The notes under the pieces are model-generated. The model worked only from the letters and a program-made list of their open reading frames with translations, did not search any database and was not told where the DNA came from. Of a DNA stretch of 64,000 nt, positions 1-8,202 are shown piece after piece (position 1 is the stretch's first letter; each line of letters opens with the position of its first letter). Position numbers and translations under genes: made by a program. This DNA comes from Sporisorium sorghi (Eukaryota; Basidiomycota; Ustilaginomycetes; Ustilaginales; Ustilaginaceae): contig JALCCG010000094.1 of the NCBI GenBank assembly GCA_023212695.1, positions 1 through 64,000 of the forward strand. Direction: 5' to 3'.

Positions 1-106
1 TGCTGTTTAGAAAAGTATATCAGTATTCTATGATTTAACCAAGCTGTAATGCTTGACAAGTATTAGCTGGTTTTTTTATGAGACCAGGGGGAATGCTTGG
101 CGGCGG

Positions 107-727
107 CTAGAACGATGATTGAATGTAATCGATCCAAGGATGTCCCTCTGGAAACTGTGTACGGAGCGCATAGATAAGCCATTCTTTAGCCTGTGGGTCA
201 AGTAAGGGCAGAACTCTGATAAGATCCCTTTCATCTTTTTCACGAATCTTCTTGCTTCCCCCTTTGTATAGAAGCTGTATCTCTGGCCTCAGGTAAGGGA
301 TTCCGTAGTCCGTCTTTAAGAATATGTCCGGGAGCGGTCTTCGGATCGAAGGTTCTCTTCCATATATCCAGTTGTCCTGCTCGGCCTCAACCAGCATCAT
401 CTGGAATGAAAAAGGGGCTTCATGATTCTTGCTTACCCATACATCCCCAACGGCATGCAGATATTCGCCTTTCTCCCATAGAGATAAGATTCCTTGATCG
501 GCTTTATATAGCGTCCATTCTTGGGTTAATTCGGTGTAAATAACGGTTTGCTCTTCACGAAGGATGAAGATATCAATATCGCTGTGCTCCCTGGTCTGCT
601 CTCCTACATATAAATCTAAAGCCCAACCGCCGGCGATGTGCCAACGAGCAGGAATGGCGGCAAAAATCTTTACGGCTTCCGGTACGCTAATCGGCACCCA
701 ATAATCATAGTCGGTTCTCATATGCAT
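107..727 (-). CDS. nucleotidyltransferase-fold protein, ANT(2'')-like
   Basis: The 206-residue product carries GGWALDLYVGEQTREHSDID near residues 33-52. This is the GG(W)-x-DxD-type active site of small nucleotidyltransferases related to the ANT(2'') aminoglycoside adenylyltransferases and LinA-like enzymes. These proteins transfer a nucleoside monophosphate to a small acceptor in the cytosol. The rest fits one compact domain with a helical C-terminus (KDERDLIRVLPLLD, typical of this group). An AAAGGAG site lies 7 nt before the chosen ATG; an in-frame ATG two codons on is possible. It stands alone. The acceptor cannot be told from the sequence, so a resistance role is not claimed. Confidence 0.7.
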   Translation of the reverse strand: MHMRTDYDYWVPISVPEAVKIFAAIPARWHIAGGWALDLYVGEQTREHSDIDIFILREEQTVIYTELTQEWTLYKADQGILSLWEKGEYLHAVGDVWVSKNHEAPFSFQMMLVEAEQDNWIYGREPSIRRPLPDIFLKTDYGIPYLRPEIQLLYKGGSKKIREKDERDLIRVLPLLDPQAKEWLIYALRTQFPEGHPWIDYIQSSF

Positions 728-1003
728 CTCATCTCTCCTTTACGTAATCATACCGGTTTCGATCCATTCCTCCATTATAATGATTTCATCGTATCCGTAA
801 ACCGAAGATAAATTCGCGTTACGTATCCCCTATCCATCCCATCGGCCTGACAGTCTGAAAAAGGAACAGAGGTATCGTTTCCCTTCATCTCGATATTTTT
901 TATCCATCGTTCATGCGGTGCACTGTATATTTCCAATTGTTTCATAATAGTCTGTAAGGAGGCGTTTATCCAATTCAACGTGAAAGGGAGTAGAAGGATA
1001 ACC

Positions 1004-2113
1004 ATGACGGAAAGGCAATGGGGAGCTGGCAGTGAATTGGGAGAGCGTCTATGGGAAGATGAAGCGTACATCGAAGCAGGGGACAGCACGGCAAGTGAAA
1101 ATTCTCCCGAGACGGATCTGCTGAAGCATTTTGCAATGGCAGGAGGAGTCACTCACGAGGAGGTGTTACTGCTGTTGGCATCGCCTGACGATATTGAAGA
1201 AGCTCTCAGGGTTTCGGGTATTCGGCATAACGGCACGGACAGACCTTCCTTGAGCCGTCTGCTGGGGTGGAGTGACCGGAACCGAAGACTGAAAGTCATG
1301 AGCCGATCCGCAGATTCTGAATCCATTACGCGTGATCTCAGGCAAGGGGCTCAGGGGATCGGATTAATACGCGGTGAAGATGCCCTGAAGCAAGGTCTGC
1401 TGCAGGAGGTATACTCGGCCTGGTTGAATTCACGCAGTGCGGAGAAAAGCGCGCTGTTAAGGCGGAGACTGATTATGTTATGGACGTCATATTGGGTGTC
1501 CATATTCCAAGCCGCGAATGGAGCCCGATGTGCAGTCAGCCTGCTACTTGACTCCAGGCTGTCCAGTATGCTGGAATTACGCGAGGCGCAGGATGCACAG
1601 CTGGAGTCCCTCTTCCGATCCATGGAGCAGTGCAGTGAGGAAGGCGTGGACTGTCAATTGGAGCTGCTGGCTGTACGTCCAGCTCATGCGGATGAGTTTA
1701 TATCGATCCATAATTTTATGGAAGAGGTGGCAGAGCAGACCCTTATGGACCAGAAGCGATTTGTTCGTATTCGCTATGGGGCACTGCTTGGAGAAGGGAT
1801 GAACCCATCGGCAGCGGCTGAGATTGCCCGCTTGGCTGATGTGATTGTATTGGATTCGGAGAGGCTGGAGGATTCGGGGCCATCGGTGGAGTCGAGGGAT
1901 AAGGTCTCGGTGTTCTCGGATATGATCAATCGAATAAAACGCACGAAACCGCAGCTAACGCTTCGGATCAATGGGGTTGGAGCCACGGATTTGCGGATGG
2001 TTTACCGGCAAGGCATACACGAGGTATGCAGTCAGCCTTCTGAGCTTGCAGCCATTCGAATAACAGGCGCGAGATTGGAAATGCGTCGCAGATGTTCACC
2101 CATCATGGATTAA
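1004..2113 (+). CDS. degenerate PEP-utilising-enzyme C-terminal-like protein
   Basis: The product is about 369 residues. From roughly residue 110 to the end it follows the TIM-barrel domain of PEP-utilising enzymes (pyruvate phosphate dikinase, PTS enzyme I). GIGLIRGEDAL stands where those enzymes have GIGLCRTEHMF. ADVIVLDSERLED replaces the FSIGTNDL strand. The C-terminal GIHEVCSQPSELAAIRI resembles the closing SVSPxxVPxxR segment. The catalytic CGE strand appears as RINGVG, so the active cysteine is missing. The first ~100 residues match nothing I recognise. The ATG at 1004 follows AGAAGGATAACC and is preferred to an upstream GTG at 980. Probably not a working phosphotransferase; function unknown. 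Confidence 0.5.
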   Translation: MTERQWGAGSELGERLWEDEAYIEAGDSTASENSPETDLLKHFAMAGGVTHEEVLLLLASPDDIEEALRVSGIRHNGTDRPSLSRLLGWSDRNRRLKVMSRSADSESITRDLRQGAQGIGLIRGEDALKQGLLQEVYSAWLNSRSAEKSALLRRRLIMLWTSYWVSIFQAANGARCAVSLLLDSRLSSMLELREAQDAQLESLFRSMEQCSEEGVDCQLELLAVRPAHADEFISIHNFMEEVAEQTLMDQKRFVRIRYGALLGEGMNPSAAAEIARLADVIVLDSERLEDSGPSVESRDKVSVFSDMINRIKRTKPQLTLRINGVGATDLRMVYRQGIHEVCSQPSELAAIRITGARLEMRRRCSPIMD

Positions 2114-2157
2114 TTGTATCAGTATGAGAGCGCTTTAAATGGAAGTTACACATAGAG

Positions 2158-2195
2158 GAGGCCCTGCGGCGAGACCGCAAGGCCTCTTTTTGTTT
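2158..2195 (+). terminator. rho-independent terminator
   Basis: GAGGCC...TGCGG pairs with CCGCA...GGCCTC across a short loop and is followed by TTTTTGTTT. It ends the preceding gene. Confidence 0.8.
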
Positions 2196-2277
2196 AGCAG
2201 ATAAGAGTTCATTGGGGCAAAAAACGGAGCACCGTGTTGGTGTTTTTTATATTTTTAGAAAAAGGTAAAAAAATGGG

Positions 2278-2306
2278 TTTACAAATGATGGGGATGTGAG
2301 TATGAT
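2278..2306 (+). promoter_or_regulatory. sigma-A promoter P1 of the P1B ATPase gene
   Basis: TTTACA and TATGAT are separated by exactly 17 nt, about 150 nt upstream of the ATPase start. Confidence 0.6.
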
Positions 2307-2316
2307 ACTTATAAAG

Positions 2317-2344
2317 TTGTATTAGGGAAAATAAATTGTATAAG
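2317..2344 (+). promoter_or_regulatory. possible second promoter P2
   Basis: TTGTAT and TATAAG are spaced by 16 nt. The predicted start, near 2351, falls on the first Fur-like box. Confidence 0.4.
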
Positions 2345-2350
2345 TTCAAA

Positions 2351-2370
2351 AATGATTCTCATTCTCATTT
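2351..2370 (+). promoter_or_regulatory. Fur-like operator 1
   Basis: AATGATTCTCATTCTCATTT repeats the ATTCTC hexamer, a common variant of the ATTATC unit of Fur boxes, and contains the AATGA-TTC-TCATT inverted repeat. It lies just after both predicted promoters. Confidence 0.6.
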
Positions 2371-2372
2371 AG

Positions 2373-2403
2373 CATGCTGCTCCGGCGAAGCCGGGGCAGC
2401 ATG
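2373..2403 (+). other. strong GC-rich hairpin in the ATPase leader
   Basis: CATGCTGCTCCGGC pairs with GCCGGGGCAGCATG around a GAA loop (14 bp, one G-T wobble). Only a weak T-rich stretch follows, so it may be an attenuator or an mRNA-stabilising structure. It sits between two Fur-like boxes. Confidence 0.6.
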
Positions 2404-2425
2404 TGTCATTTTAAGGGTAGTAATA

Positions 2426-2444
2426 ATGGATCTCATTCTCAATT
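2426..2444 (+). promoter_or_regulatory. Fur-like operator 2
   Basis: ATGGATCTCATTCTCAAT repeats the core of operator 1 (TCTCATTCTCA). It ends just before the ribosome binding site of the ATPase gene. Confidence 0.5.
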
Positions 2445-2459
2445 AGGAAGGTGATTGTA

Positions 2460-4484
2460 ATGCAATGGATACAAAATCAAACGTCGACTGGACGCATATC
2501 ATCCATAGAAAACGGGGCCGATCCGCGTGAGCCGCGGCAGCCGGGCAAGTGGGATTTACGCAGCCTGCTGAGCAATTCGGAGGTGGTAGCTGCGCTGGGC
2601 AGCGGTATGCTGATGCTGGTGGCTTGGCTTACGAGCCAATGGTCAGAGCCGCTCTCGGTTGTGTTATATGTAATATCCTATGCCGTAGGCGGATGGGTGA
2701 AAGCGAAGGAGGGAGTCGAGACCCTTCTGAAGGAACGCGATCTCGATGTAAACCTGCTGATGATTGCTGCCGCTATGGGGGCAGCGGCCATCGGATACTG
2801 GAATGAAGGGGCGATGCTGATCTTTATCTTTGCACTTAGCGGAGCGCTTGAGAGTTATACGATGGAACGAAGCCGTAAGGATATCTCTTCCTTGATGGAG
2901 CTGCAGCCGGAGACGGCGCTTCGAATTGAGAAGGGAGAGATGGTGTCGGTATCGATCGGCAAGCTGGAGATTGGGGACATGATTCTGGTGAAGCCGGGCG
3001 AGCTGATTCCGGCGGACGGCAAGATTTATCGTGGCAGCTCCTCTGTTAACCAGGCGTCGATTACCGGTGAATCCGTACCCGTTGATAAAGTCGTGGGCGA
3101 TGAAGTGTTCACCGGAACGCTGAATGGTGAAGGGGTGCTGTATATCGAGGTGACGCAATCGGCAGAATCCACGTTATTCGCCAAGATCATCCGGCTTGTG
3201 GAAGAAGCGGAAAACGAAGTGCCGGAATCACAACGGTTTATCAAGCGGTTTGAATCGATATACGCACGTATCGTTGTCATGGCAACCGTGGCGCTGATCG
3301 TTCTGGCAACTCCCGTCCTTGGGTGGGATTGGGATACTACTTTTTATAAAGCGATGGTGTTCCTTGTTGTGGCTTCCCCATGCGCGCTGGTGTCCTCGAT
3401 TATGCCTGCGATGCTGTCGGCGATTTCCAATCGGGCCAGAAAAGGCGTACTGTTCAAAGGCGGCGCCCATATTGAGAATATGGCACGCACGGCGGTTGTA
3501 GCTTTTGATAAGACTGGTACATTGACGCTCGGTACACCTGAGGTTACGGATTTTATAGCAGGAGAGGGATGGGATCGCCAGGAATTGCTTGGCATCAGTG
3601 CCTCTATTGAAAGAATGTCGAAGCATCCGCTGGCATTGGCGATTGTCCAATCGGCCGAGAAGGAGGGCGCTTTGCTGCAGCAGGTTGAGAACGGTCAGTC
3701 TATAACAGGCTGGGGCATGCAGGCCGATGTTGATGGCGTCACTTGGAAAATAGGGAAAAGCGATATTTTGGATGAAGTCGCTGGGGATGCACAAGAAATT
3801 ACCGGTTCAATCGAACAGGACAGCTTGTCTGAATCCGAGGAGAATCGCCAGCACTGGCTGTCTATCCGCAACACCCTGGAATCCGAGGGCAAGACGGTAT
3901 CCGTTATCTTGAGGGGAGACAGTATCGCGGGCATGATCGCTCTGCAGGATGCGGTCCGTCCACAGGCGGCCATGGCGGTTAAGCAGCTGCAGCAGTTGGG
4001 CATCAAGGTGGCGATGCTGACAGGAGACCGGAAGGCTACGGCGCAAGTGATTGCGAAGCAAAGCGGCGTGGATATGGTGTTCTCCGACCTGCTGCCTGAA
4101 GATAAAGTTACACACATTAAAGAACTGCGTGCCCGTTACGGTCATGTGGTTATGGTAGGAGACGGTGTTAATGATGCACCGGCACTGGCTACTGCAACCG
4201 TCGGGATCGGCATGGGTGTCTCGGGTAGCGGCACGGCGCTGGAGGTAGCAGATGCGGTGCTGATGAATGACAATATCGATGAAATTGCCGGCACAGTTAA
4301 GGTGGCACGCCGGGTACAACGCATCGTGAAGCAGAATATGATATTTGCTATCACCGTCATCTTGACGCTGATTACAGCCAATTTCATCGAAGGTGTTGCG
4401 CTGCCGCTCGGGGTTATCGGTCACGAGGGAAGCACCATTCTGGTCATCCTGAACGGACTTCGCCTGCTGCGCTCCAAACCTTAA
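2460..4484 (+). CDS. pfeT: P1B-4 heavy-metal efflux ATPase (PfeT/ZosA-like)
   Basis: This 674-residue membrane pump drives metal-ion export by ATP hydrolysis. The phosphorylation motif DKTGTLT is near residue 350, TGES near 204, HP in SKHPLA near 389, and GDGVNDAPA near 565. The membrane metal site reads SPC (ASPCALVSS) rather than CPC, and the last membrane segment has HEGST. Together these define the P1B-4 subgroup, whose Bacillus and Listeria members (PfeT, FrvA) export ferrous iron. There is no N-terminal metal-binding domain. The start at 2460 follows AGGAAGGTGAT. The Fur-like boxes upstream agree with an iron role; Co or Zn export cannot be excluded. Confidence 0.85.
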   Translation: MQWIQNQTSTGRISSIENGADPREPRQPGKWDLRSLLSNSEVVAALGSGMLMLVAWLTSQWSEPLSVVLYVISYAVGGWVKAKEGVETLLKERDLDVNLLMIAAAMGAAAIGYWNEGAMLIFIFALSGALESYTMERSRKDISSLMELQPETALRIEKGEMVSVSIGKLEIGDMILVKPGELIPADGKIYRGSSSVNQASITGESVPVDKVVGDEVFTGTLNGEGVLYIEVTQSAESTLFAKIIRLVEEAENEVPESQRFIKRFESIYARIVVMATVALIVLATPVLGWDWDTTFYKAMVFLVVASPCALVSSIMPAMLSAISNRARKGVLFKGGAHIENMARTAVVAFDKTGTLTLGTPEVTDFIAGEGWDRQELLGISASIERMSKHPLALAIVQSAEKEGALLQQVENGQSITGWGMQADVDGVTWKIGKSDILDEVAGDAQEITGSIEQDSLSESEENRQHWLSIRNTLESEGKTVSVILRGDSIAGMIALQDAVRPQAAMAVKQLQQLGIKVAMLTGDRKATAQVIAKQSGVDMVFSDLLPEDKVTHIKELRARYGHVVMVGDGVNDAPALATATVGIGMGVSGSGTALEVADAVLMNDNIDEIAGTVKVARRVQRIVKQNMIFAITVILTLITANFIEGVALPLGVIGHEGSTILVILNGLRLLRSKP

Positions 4485-4847
4485 TCGATAAATAATTAGG
4501 TGAAGCGGCACAATTGATCATGTAACAAATTCCCCCTCTTTTCCTGCGTGGAGAAGAAGGGGATTACTTTGTCCGGGACGAGAAGAATACGAATGGCCAT
4601 AGCTGTCATTTTTTTTCATCAAAAATTCATCTTCCTTCCGATATAAGAGCGGGATGGAGTCTGTTCATAGGCTGAAATTTATATAACCTCCTCTGTAGGT
4701 ACAATCAACCTTGAAGCAAGCGCTTCCATAGCAAAAGGCAGATAACGCGCTTAAAGTAAGAGGATGCAGTTCACTCCATATGTTGGTTTATTTTCCGATC
4801 ATGAAGAATAGGTAAATAATATTTCCTCTGGGCTGTGAGGCGGCATA
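4485..4847. other. non-coding gap between ATPase and trxB
   Basis: I see no gene here. A weak C-rich/G-rich hairpin near 4530-4565 could end the ATPase transcript but lacks a clean T-run. The rest is AT-rich. Confidence 0.4.
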
Positions 4848-4876
4848 TTGACATACGGCTCCGATATAACCATAAT
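4848..4876 (+). promoter_or_regulatory. sigma-A promoter of trxB
   Basis: A perfect TTGACA is followed after 17 nt by CATAAT (5/6). The predicted start is near 4883. Confidence 0.75.
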
Positions 4877-4886
4877 AAATATTAAT

Positions 4887-4901
4887 TTATAATGATTATA
4901 A
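4887..4901 (+). promoter_or_regulatory. PerR box
   Basis: TTATAATGATTATAA matches the PerR consensus (TTATAAT-N-ATTATAA) at every position. It lies just downstream of the predicted trxB transcription start, where binding would block initiation until peroxide oxidises PerR. Confidence 0.8.
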
Positions 4902-4932
4902 TTAAGCGTTGCAGATATAGGAGGGAAATCAT

Positions 4933-5874
4933 ATGTACAAATCCGTTATTATCGGCACAGGCCCTGCGGGTCTGACGGCTGCAATTTATCTGGCTCGGGC
5001 GAATCTGAGCCCGCTCGTCATTGAAGGTCCGCAACCTGGCGGACAGCTCACAACCACTACTGAAGTTGAGAATTTTCCGGGTTTTCCCGAAGGCATCATG
5101 GGTCCTGAACTGATGGACAATATGCGTCAGCAGGCTGAACGCTTTGGTGCAGAATTTCGTACAGGCTGGGTAAACAGCGTTGAGTTCGGGGAGCGCCCGT
5201 TCAAGCTGGATGTGGACGGTTTAGGTGAGGTTGTTGCCGAAACCTTGATCATTTCTACAGGTGCAACTGCAAAGTATCTCGGAATTCCAGGAGAACAGGA
5301 CAACGTGGGACGCGGTGTAAGCACCTGCGCAACATGTGACGGATTCTTCTTCCGCGGCAAAGAGATTGTTGTCGTTGGGGGCGGAGATTCCGCGCTGGAA
5401 GAAGCGAACTTCCTGACCCGCTTTGCGTCCAAGGTGACGCTGGTGCACCGCCGCGAAGAGATGCGTGCCTCAAAAATCATGCAGGACCGTGCCCGCGCTA
5501 ACGAGAAAATCGAATGGGCACTGAACCGTACACCACAAGAAGTCATCGCAGACGAGTCCGGTGTTAAAGGGATTAAGGTGCTCAATAACGAAACGGGTGA
5601 AGAAGAGACGATCGCCGTAAGCGGTGTGTTTGTAGCAATCGGTCATCACCCGAACACAGGCTTCCTCGGCGGAAGCATTACGACCGACCCTAACGGTTAT
5701 ATCGTAACTACGCCAGGAACCTCCGAGACGAATATCCAAGGCGTATTTGCTTGCGGTGACGTGCAGGATACCCGTTACAGACAAGCGATCACAGCAGCAG
5801 GAAGCGGCTGTATGGCAGCTATGGATGCCGAGAAGTACATTGAGAGCTTGGAACACAGCGCGGTCGTGTTGTAA
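4933..5874 (+). CDS. trxB: thioredoxin reductase
   Basis: This 313-residue cytosolic flavoprotein passes electrons from NADPH through FAD and a redox-active disulfide to thioredoxin. The FAD site [14 protein letters not shown] is at residues 7-20, the redox pair CATC near 133-136, the NADPH site [10 protein letters not shown] near 153, and the second FAD segment GVFACGDV near 275. The length is normal for the family. AGGAGG precedes the ATG. The exact PerR box at the promoter suggests peroxide control, unlike Bacillus subtilis trxB, which answers mainly to Spx. The glutaredoxin-like gene downstream probably shares the transcript. Confidence 0.97.
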   Translation: MYKSVIIGTGPAGLTAAIYLARANLSPLVIEGPQPGGQLTTTTEVENFPGFPEGIMGPELMDNMRQQAERFGAEFRTGWVNSVEFGERPFKLDVDGLGEVVAETLIISTGATAKYLGIPGEQDNVGRGVSTCATCDGFFFRGKEIVVVGGGDSALEEANFLTRFASKVTLVHRREEMRASKIMQDRARANEKIEWALNRTPQEVIADESGVKGIKVLNNETGEEETIAVSGVFVAIGHHPNTGFLGGSITTDPNGYIVTTPGTSETNIQGVFACGDVQDTRYRQAITAAGSGCMAAMDAEKYIESLEHSAVVL

Positions 5875-5941
5875 ACTGTATAGATAGAGATCGAACTGGC
5901 TCTAATAGAATCAAATCATAAGTAGAGGAGACTGACCGACC

Positions 5942-6178
5942 ATGGAAAATGTTATTGTATACACCTCCAACAACTGCCCGCACTGTAAACAAGTGAAAGG
6001 TTTCTTGTCCGATCAAGGCATCGAATTTGAAGAGCGCAACATCGAACAAAACGACGAGTTTGCTCAACAAGTATGGGATATGGGCGTTCGTGCAGTACCT
6101 CTCACCATCATTGGTGAGCACCGCATTCTTGGCATGAACAAACTTCAGTTCAACAAAGCGTTGAATCCGGAAGCTTAA
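5942..6178 (+). CDS. glutaredoxin/NrdH-like redox protein
   Basis: The 78-residue thioredoxin-fold protein has the active site CPHC at about residues 13-16 and the cis-proline in VRAVPLT. It resembles NrdH and YruB-type glutaredoxins, which can be reduced by thioredoxin reductase rather than by glutathione. It begins 67 nt after trxB with an AGAGGAG site. No promoter is evident in the gap, so it likely lies in the same peroxide-responsive transcript. A two-gene reductase/redoxin unit is a sensible inference. Confidence 0.88.
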   Translation: MENVIVYTSNNCPHCKQVKGFLSDQGIEFEERNIEQNDEFAQQVWDMGVRAVPLTIIGEHRILGMNKLQFNKALNPEA

Positions 6179-6226
6179 GATCATCGATACCTTATGGCAA
6201 GCGAACCGCTTGTTTCATGATATGAG

Positions 6227-6266
6227 AAAAAAAGCTCTTTCCCTGGCCAGGGAAAGAGCTTTTTTT
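6227..6266. terminator. bidirectional terminator, perfect 40-bp palindrome
   Basis: Twenty bases from A7 to GG are followed by their exact reverse complement ending in T7. It serves the trxB unit on the plus strand and the small membrane gene on the minus strand. Confidence 0.9.
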
Positions 6267-6294
6267 GGCTTCAAGCAGATGCTGCAACGGGTGT

Positions 6295-6498
6295 TCATTT
6301 GCTAAAGAACAGACTCATGATGATCTGAAATACAACATACACACCTACGCCGGAGCCGAGAAGAATGAATCCGTTTTTTTTCTTGCCTTGAAAAAAACGC
6401 ATAATGCTGAGACTGAACAAAGGTGCGATAACTAGGAGAAACAGCAATACAGTCACAAACATTTCTGGCGATATATCCGCAATGCTTACATAGGTCAT
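6295..6498 (-). CDS. small two-helix membrane protein
   Basis: The 67-residue product has two hydrophobic segments, about residues 12-34 and 43-64, joined by a basic loop (FQGKKKNG). This topology is typical of small conserved Bacillales membrane proteins. A GGGAGAGG site lies about 10 nt before the ATG. The palindromic terminator follows its stop. I do not recognise the family and cannot assign a function. Confidence 0.65.
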   Translation of the reverse strand: MTYVSIADISPEMFVTVLLFLLVIAPLFSLSIMRFFQGKKKNGFILLGSGVGVYVVFQIIMSLFFSK

Positions 6499-6651
6499 TT
6501 GAGCGGTTCCTCTCCCTTTAGTATAACAATCACACGCATTCCCATAATGAAAATGATAATTTAAATGTCAGGACGAGATTAATTATAGCGGAAAATCATG
6601 AAATTTTCCTTAATATGCAGGGCGTTAATTACGACAAAATATCGTCAATTT

Positions 6652-7824
6652 TTAATGAATCGGCATGGATACCCTTACCGGCCCAAGAAATTGCGAGATG
6701 GCAGAATATGCTGCGCCAATCAGGGTAGAACGGCTGCCCAACTCGGCAAACCGGATCTCCATCAGCTCCCGGTGGTAGGGAAGCGTTCGCTGGGCGACGA
6801 CCTGCTGCAGTGTTTCCTCAATCCAGGGCCGGGCATCAGAGAGCGGTCCACCGATGATAACCGACTGCGGATTGAATCCATTGACAAGATTGGTAATGCC
6901 GACACCCAGAAAGCGCCCCAGATCTTCAAAATGGCGGATCGTTTCTTCATGGCCCTGCTCGGCGTAATGGATAAGCTCGGACGTTCGTCTGGAGGGAAGA
7001 GCCGTACCTTTGCTGTCGTAGGATTTCTCCGAAGCGTACAGCTCCCAGCAACCGCGGTTGCCGCAGGTGCATTCCCGTCCTTCGGCTTCGATGGACATAT
7101 GCCCGCTTTCGCCCGCATACCCGCGGGCGCCTTTATAAAGCTCGCCATTGATAATGATGCCGGAGCCGATACCGCTGCCGGCGCTAATATACAGGAGGTG
7201 GCGGGCATCCTGGCCGGCTCCGAATCGAAGCTCGCCTTGAGCGCCGGCATTCGCTTCGTTATCGATGGTAACGGGAAGTCCCAGTTCGTGCTCCAGCTGC
7301 TTCTGAAGGGGCACCATGTCCCAACCCAGATTGGGTGCGAAGAGCACGGTGCCGTCGCCGTCGACCATGCCCGGTACACCCACGCCGATCCCGATGATGC
7401 CGTAAGGGGAGGGTGGGGCCTGTCTCATCAGGCCGTTAATCATGCTTACCATGAGTCTGGTCACCGATTCAACGTCATGCCCTTCAAGCGGCCTATCGTC
7501 TTCGGCCAGGATGCGGCCTTCAAGATCCGTCAGAACTGCGGTCATTTGTTTGACGCGCAGCTCTACGCCGATGGCATAACCGGCCTGTCCGTTGAACAGG
7601 AGCAGCTGCGGCTTTCTGCCGCCGCTGGATTCTCCGGGTCCGATCTCCTGGATCAGATGATGACTGCTCAGTTCTTGTACGAGATTGGAGACGGTGGCCT
7701 TGTTCAGCCCAGTCAACTTGGAAACCTTGGCCCGGGAGACCGGGGCGTGCTGACGTATCGTATCCAGAATAATCGATGTATTAATTTTCTTGACCAAAGC
7801 CTGGTCACCGGTAATATTCGTCAT
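6652..7824 (-). CDS. xylR: xylose repressor, ROK family
   Basis: The 390-residue product has an N-terminal winged helix (about residues 15-65, VSRAKVSKLTGLNKATVSNL) followed by a ROK sugar-kinase-like domain. Visible features are GIGVGVPGMVDGDG and the zinc-binding CTCGNRGCWE. XylR binds operators of xylose genes and is released by xylose. It is divergent from xylAB, whose promoter carries a matching inverted repeat. An ATG at 7830 is too close to the AAAGGATGA site, so 7824 is preferred. Confidence 0.92.
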   Translation of the reverse strand: MTNITGDQALVKKINTSIILDTIRQHAPVSRAKVSKLTGLNKATVSNLVQELSSHHLIQEIGPGESSGGRKPQLLLFNGQAGYAIGVELRVKQMTAVLTDLEGRILAEDDRPLEGHDVESVTRLMVSMINGLMRQAPPSPYGIIGIGVGVPGMVDGDGTVLFAPNLGWDMVPLQKQLEHELGLPVTIDNEANAGAQGELRFGAGQDARHLLYISAGSGIGSGIIINGELYKGARGYAGESGHMSIEAEGRECTCGNRGCWELYASEKSYDSKGTALPSRRTSELIHYAEQGHEETIRHFEDLGRFLGVGITNLVNGFNPQSVIIGGPLSDARPWIEETLQQVVAQRTLPYHRELMEIRFAELGSRSTLIGAAYSAISQFLGPVRVSMPIH

Positions 7825-8108
7825 GTGCATTCATCCTTTTAGTCTTGCTTTGATGATGATTTATTTGTCTTAAAGATTTGATATGCTCATAGTCTAGGGG
7901 CAAAGTTCGGAAATTGCAACAAGGTGTAACGTCGTACAGGGGAAACACTGCCCTTGTACAGCGGGGCTCTGCGGGCGAGGTTCGCTGTTATCTATCGGGA
8001 TGGTTCCGCTGTTTTAGTTCGTGGGCACAACGTGAGCATAGGGGCACACTGGCAAACGGCAGCCGTAATAGTAGGGACCATCGGGCTTGTAAAAGTTGTA
8101 AAAGAATA
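7825..8108. other. xylR-xylA intergenic region
   Basis: About 280 bases lie between the xylR start and the operator. It must hold the xylR promoter, but no convincing -35/-10 pair stands out. No ORF with a ribosome binding site was found. Confidence 0.5.
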
Positions 8109-8133
8109 ACTTTGTTTAACCAATAGACAAAGT
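8109..8133 (+). promoter_or_regulatory. XylR operator
   Basis: ACTTTGT and ACAAAGT form a perfect 7-11-7 inverted repeat overlapping the -35 region of xylA. The half-sites resemble known Bacillus xyl operators, which carry GTTTGTT/AACAAAC arms. Confidence 0.75.
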
Positions 8134-8152
8134 AGAAAAGCTGTGTTAGGAT
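8124..8152 (+). promoter_or_regulatory. xylAB promoter
   Basis: TAGACA and TAGGAT are spaced by 17 nt. The -35 element overlaps the right arm of the XylR operator, and the start would be near 8159. Confidence 0.6.
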
Positions 8153-8156
8153 AGCC

Positions 8157-8172
8157 TTGTAAGCGTTAACCA
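8157..8172 (+). promoter_or_regulatory. cre site (CcpA)
   Basis: TTGTAAGCGTTAACCA fits the cre consensus WTGNAARCGNWWWCAW except at one position. It lies at the predicted transcription start, a usual position for catabolite repression. Confidence 0.8.
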
Positions 8173-8202
8173 AACCTTAATAAGGTATAGGAGGATTTAT
8201 TC

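Noticed and set aside
53..82. TTGACA near the left edge as a promoter
   Set aside because: The best -10 is poor (TATGAG, 18 nt away), and it would read into the 3' end of an opposing gene.
775..1152. Minus-strand frame between the first two genes
   Set aside because: It overlaps the plus-strand gene at 1004 and lacks a ribosome binding site or recognisable content.
6598..7842. Long plus-strand open frame (414 codons) across xylR
   Set aside because: It is antisense to a clear ROK repressor, has no ribosome binding site, and its translation looks like no protein family.
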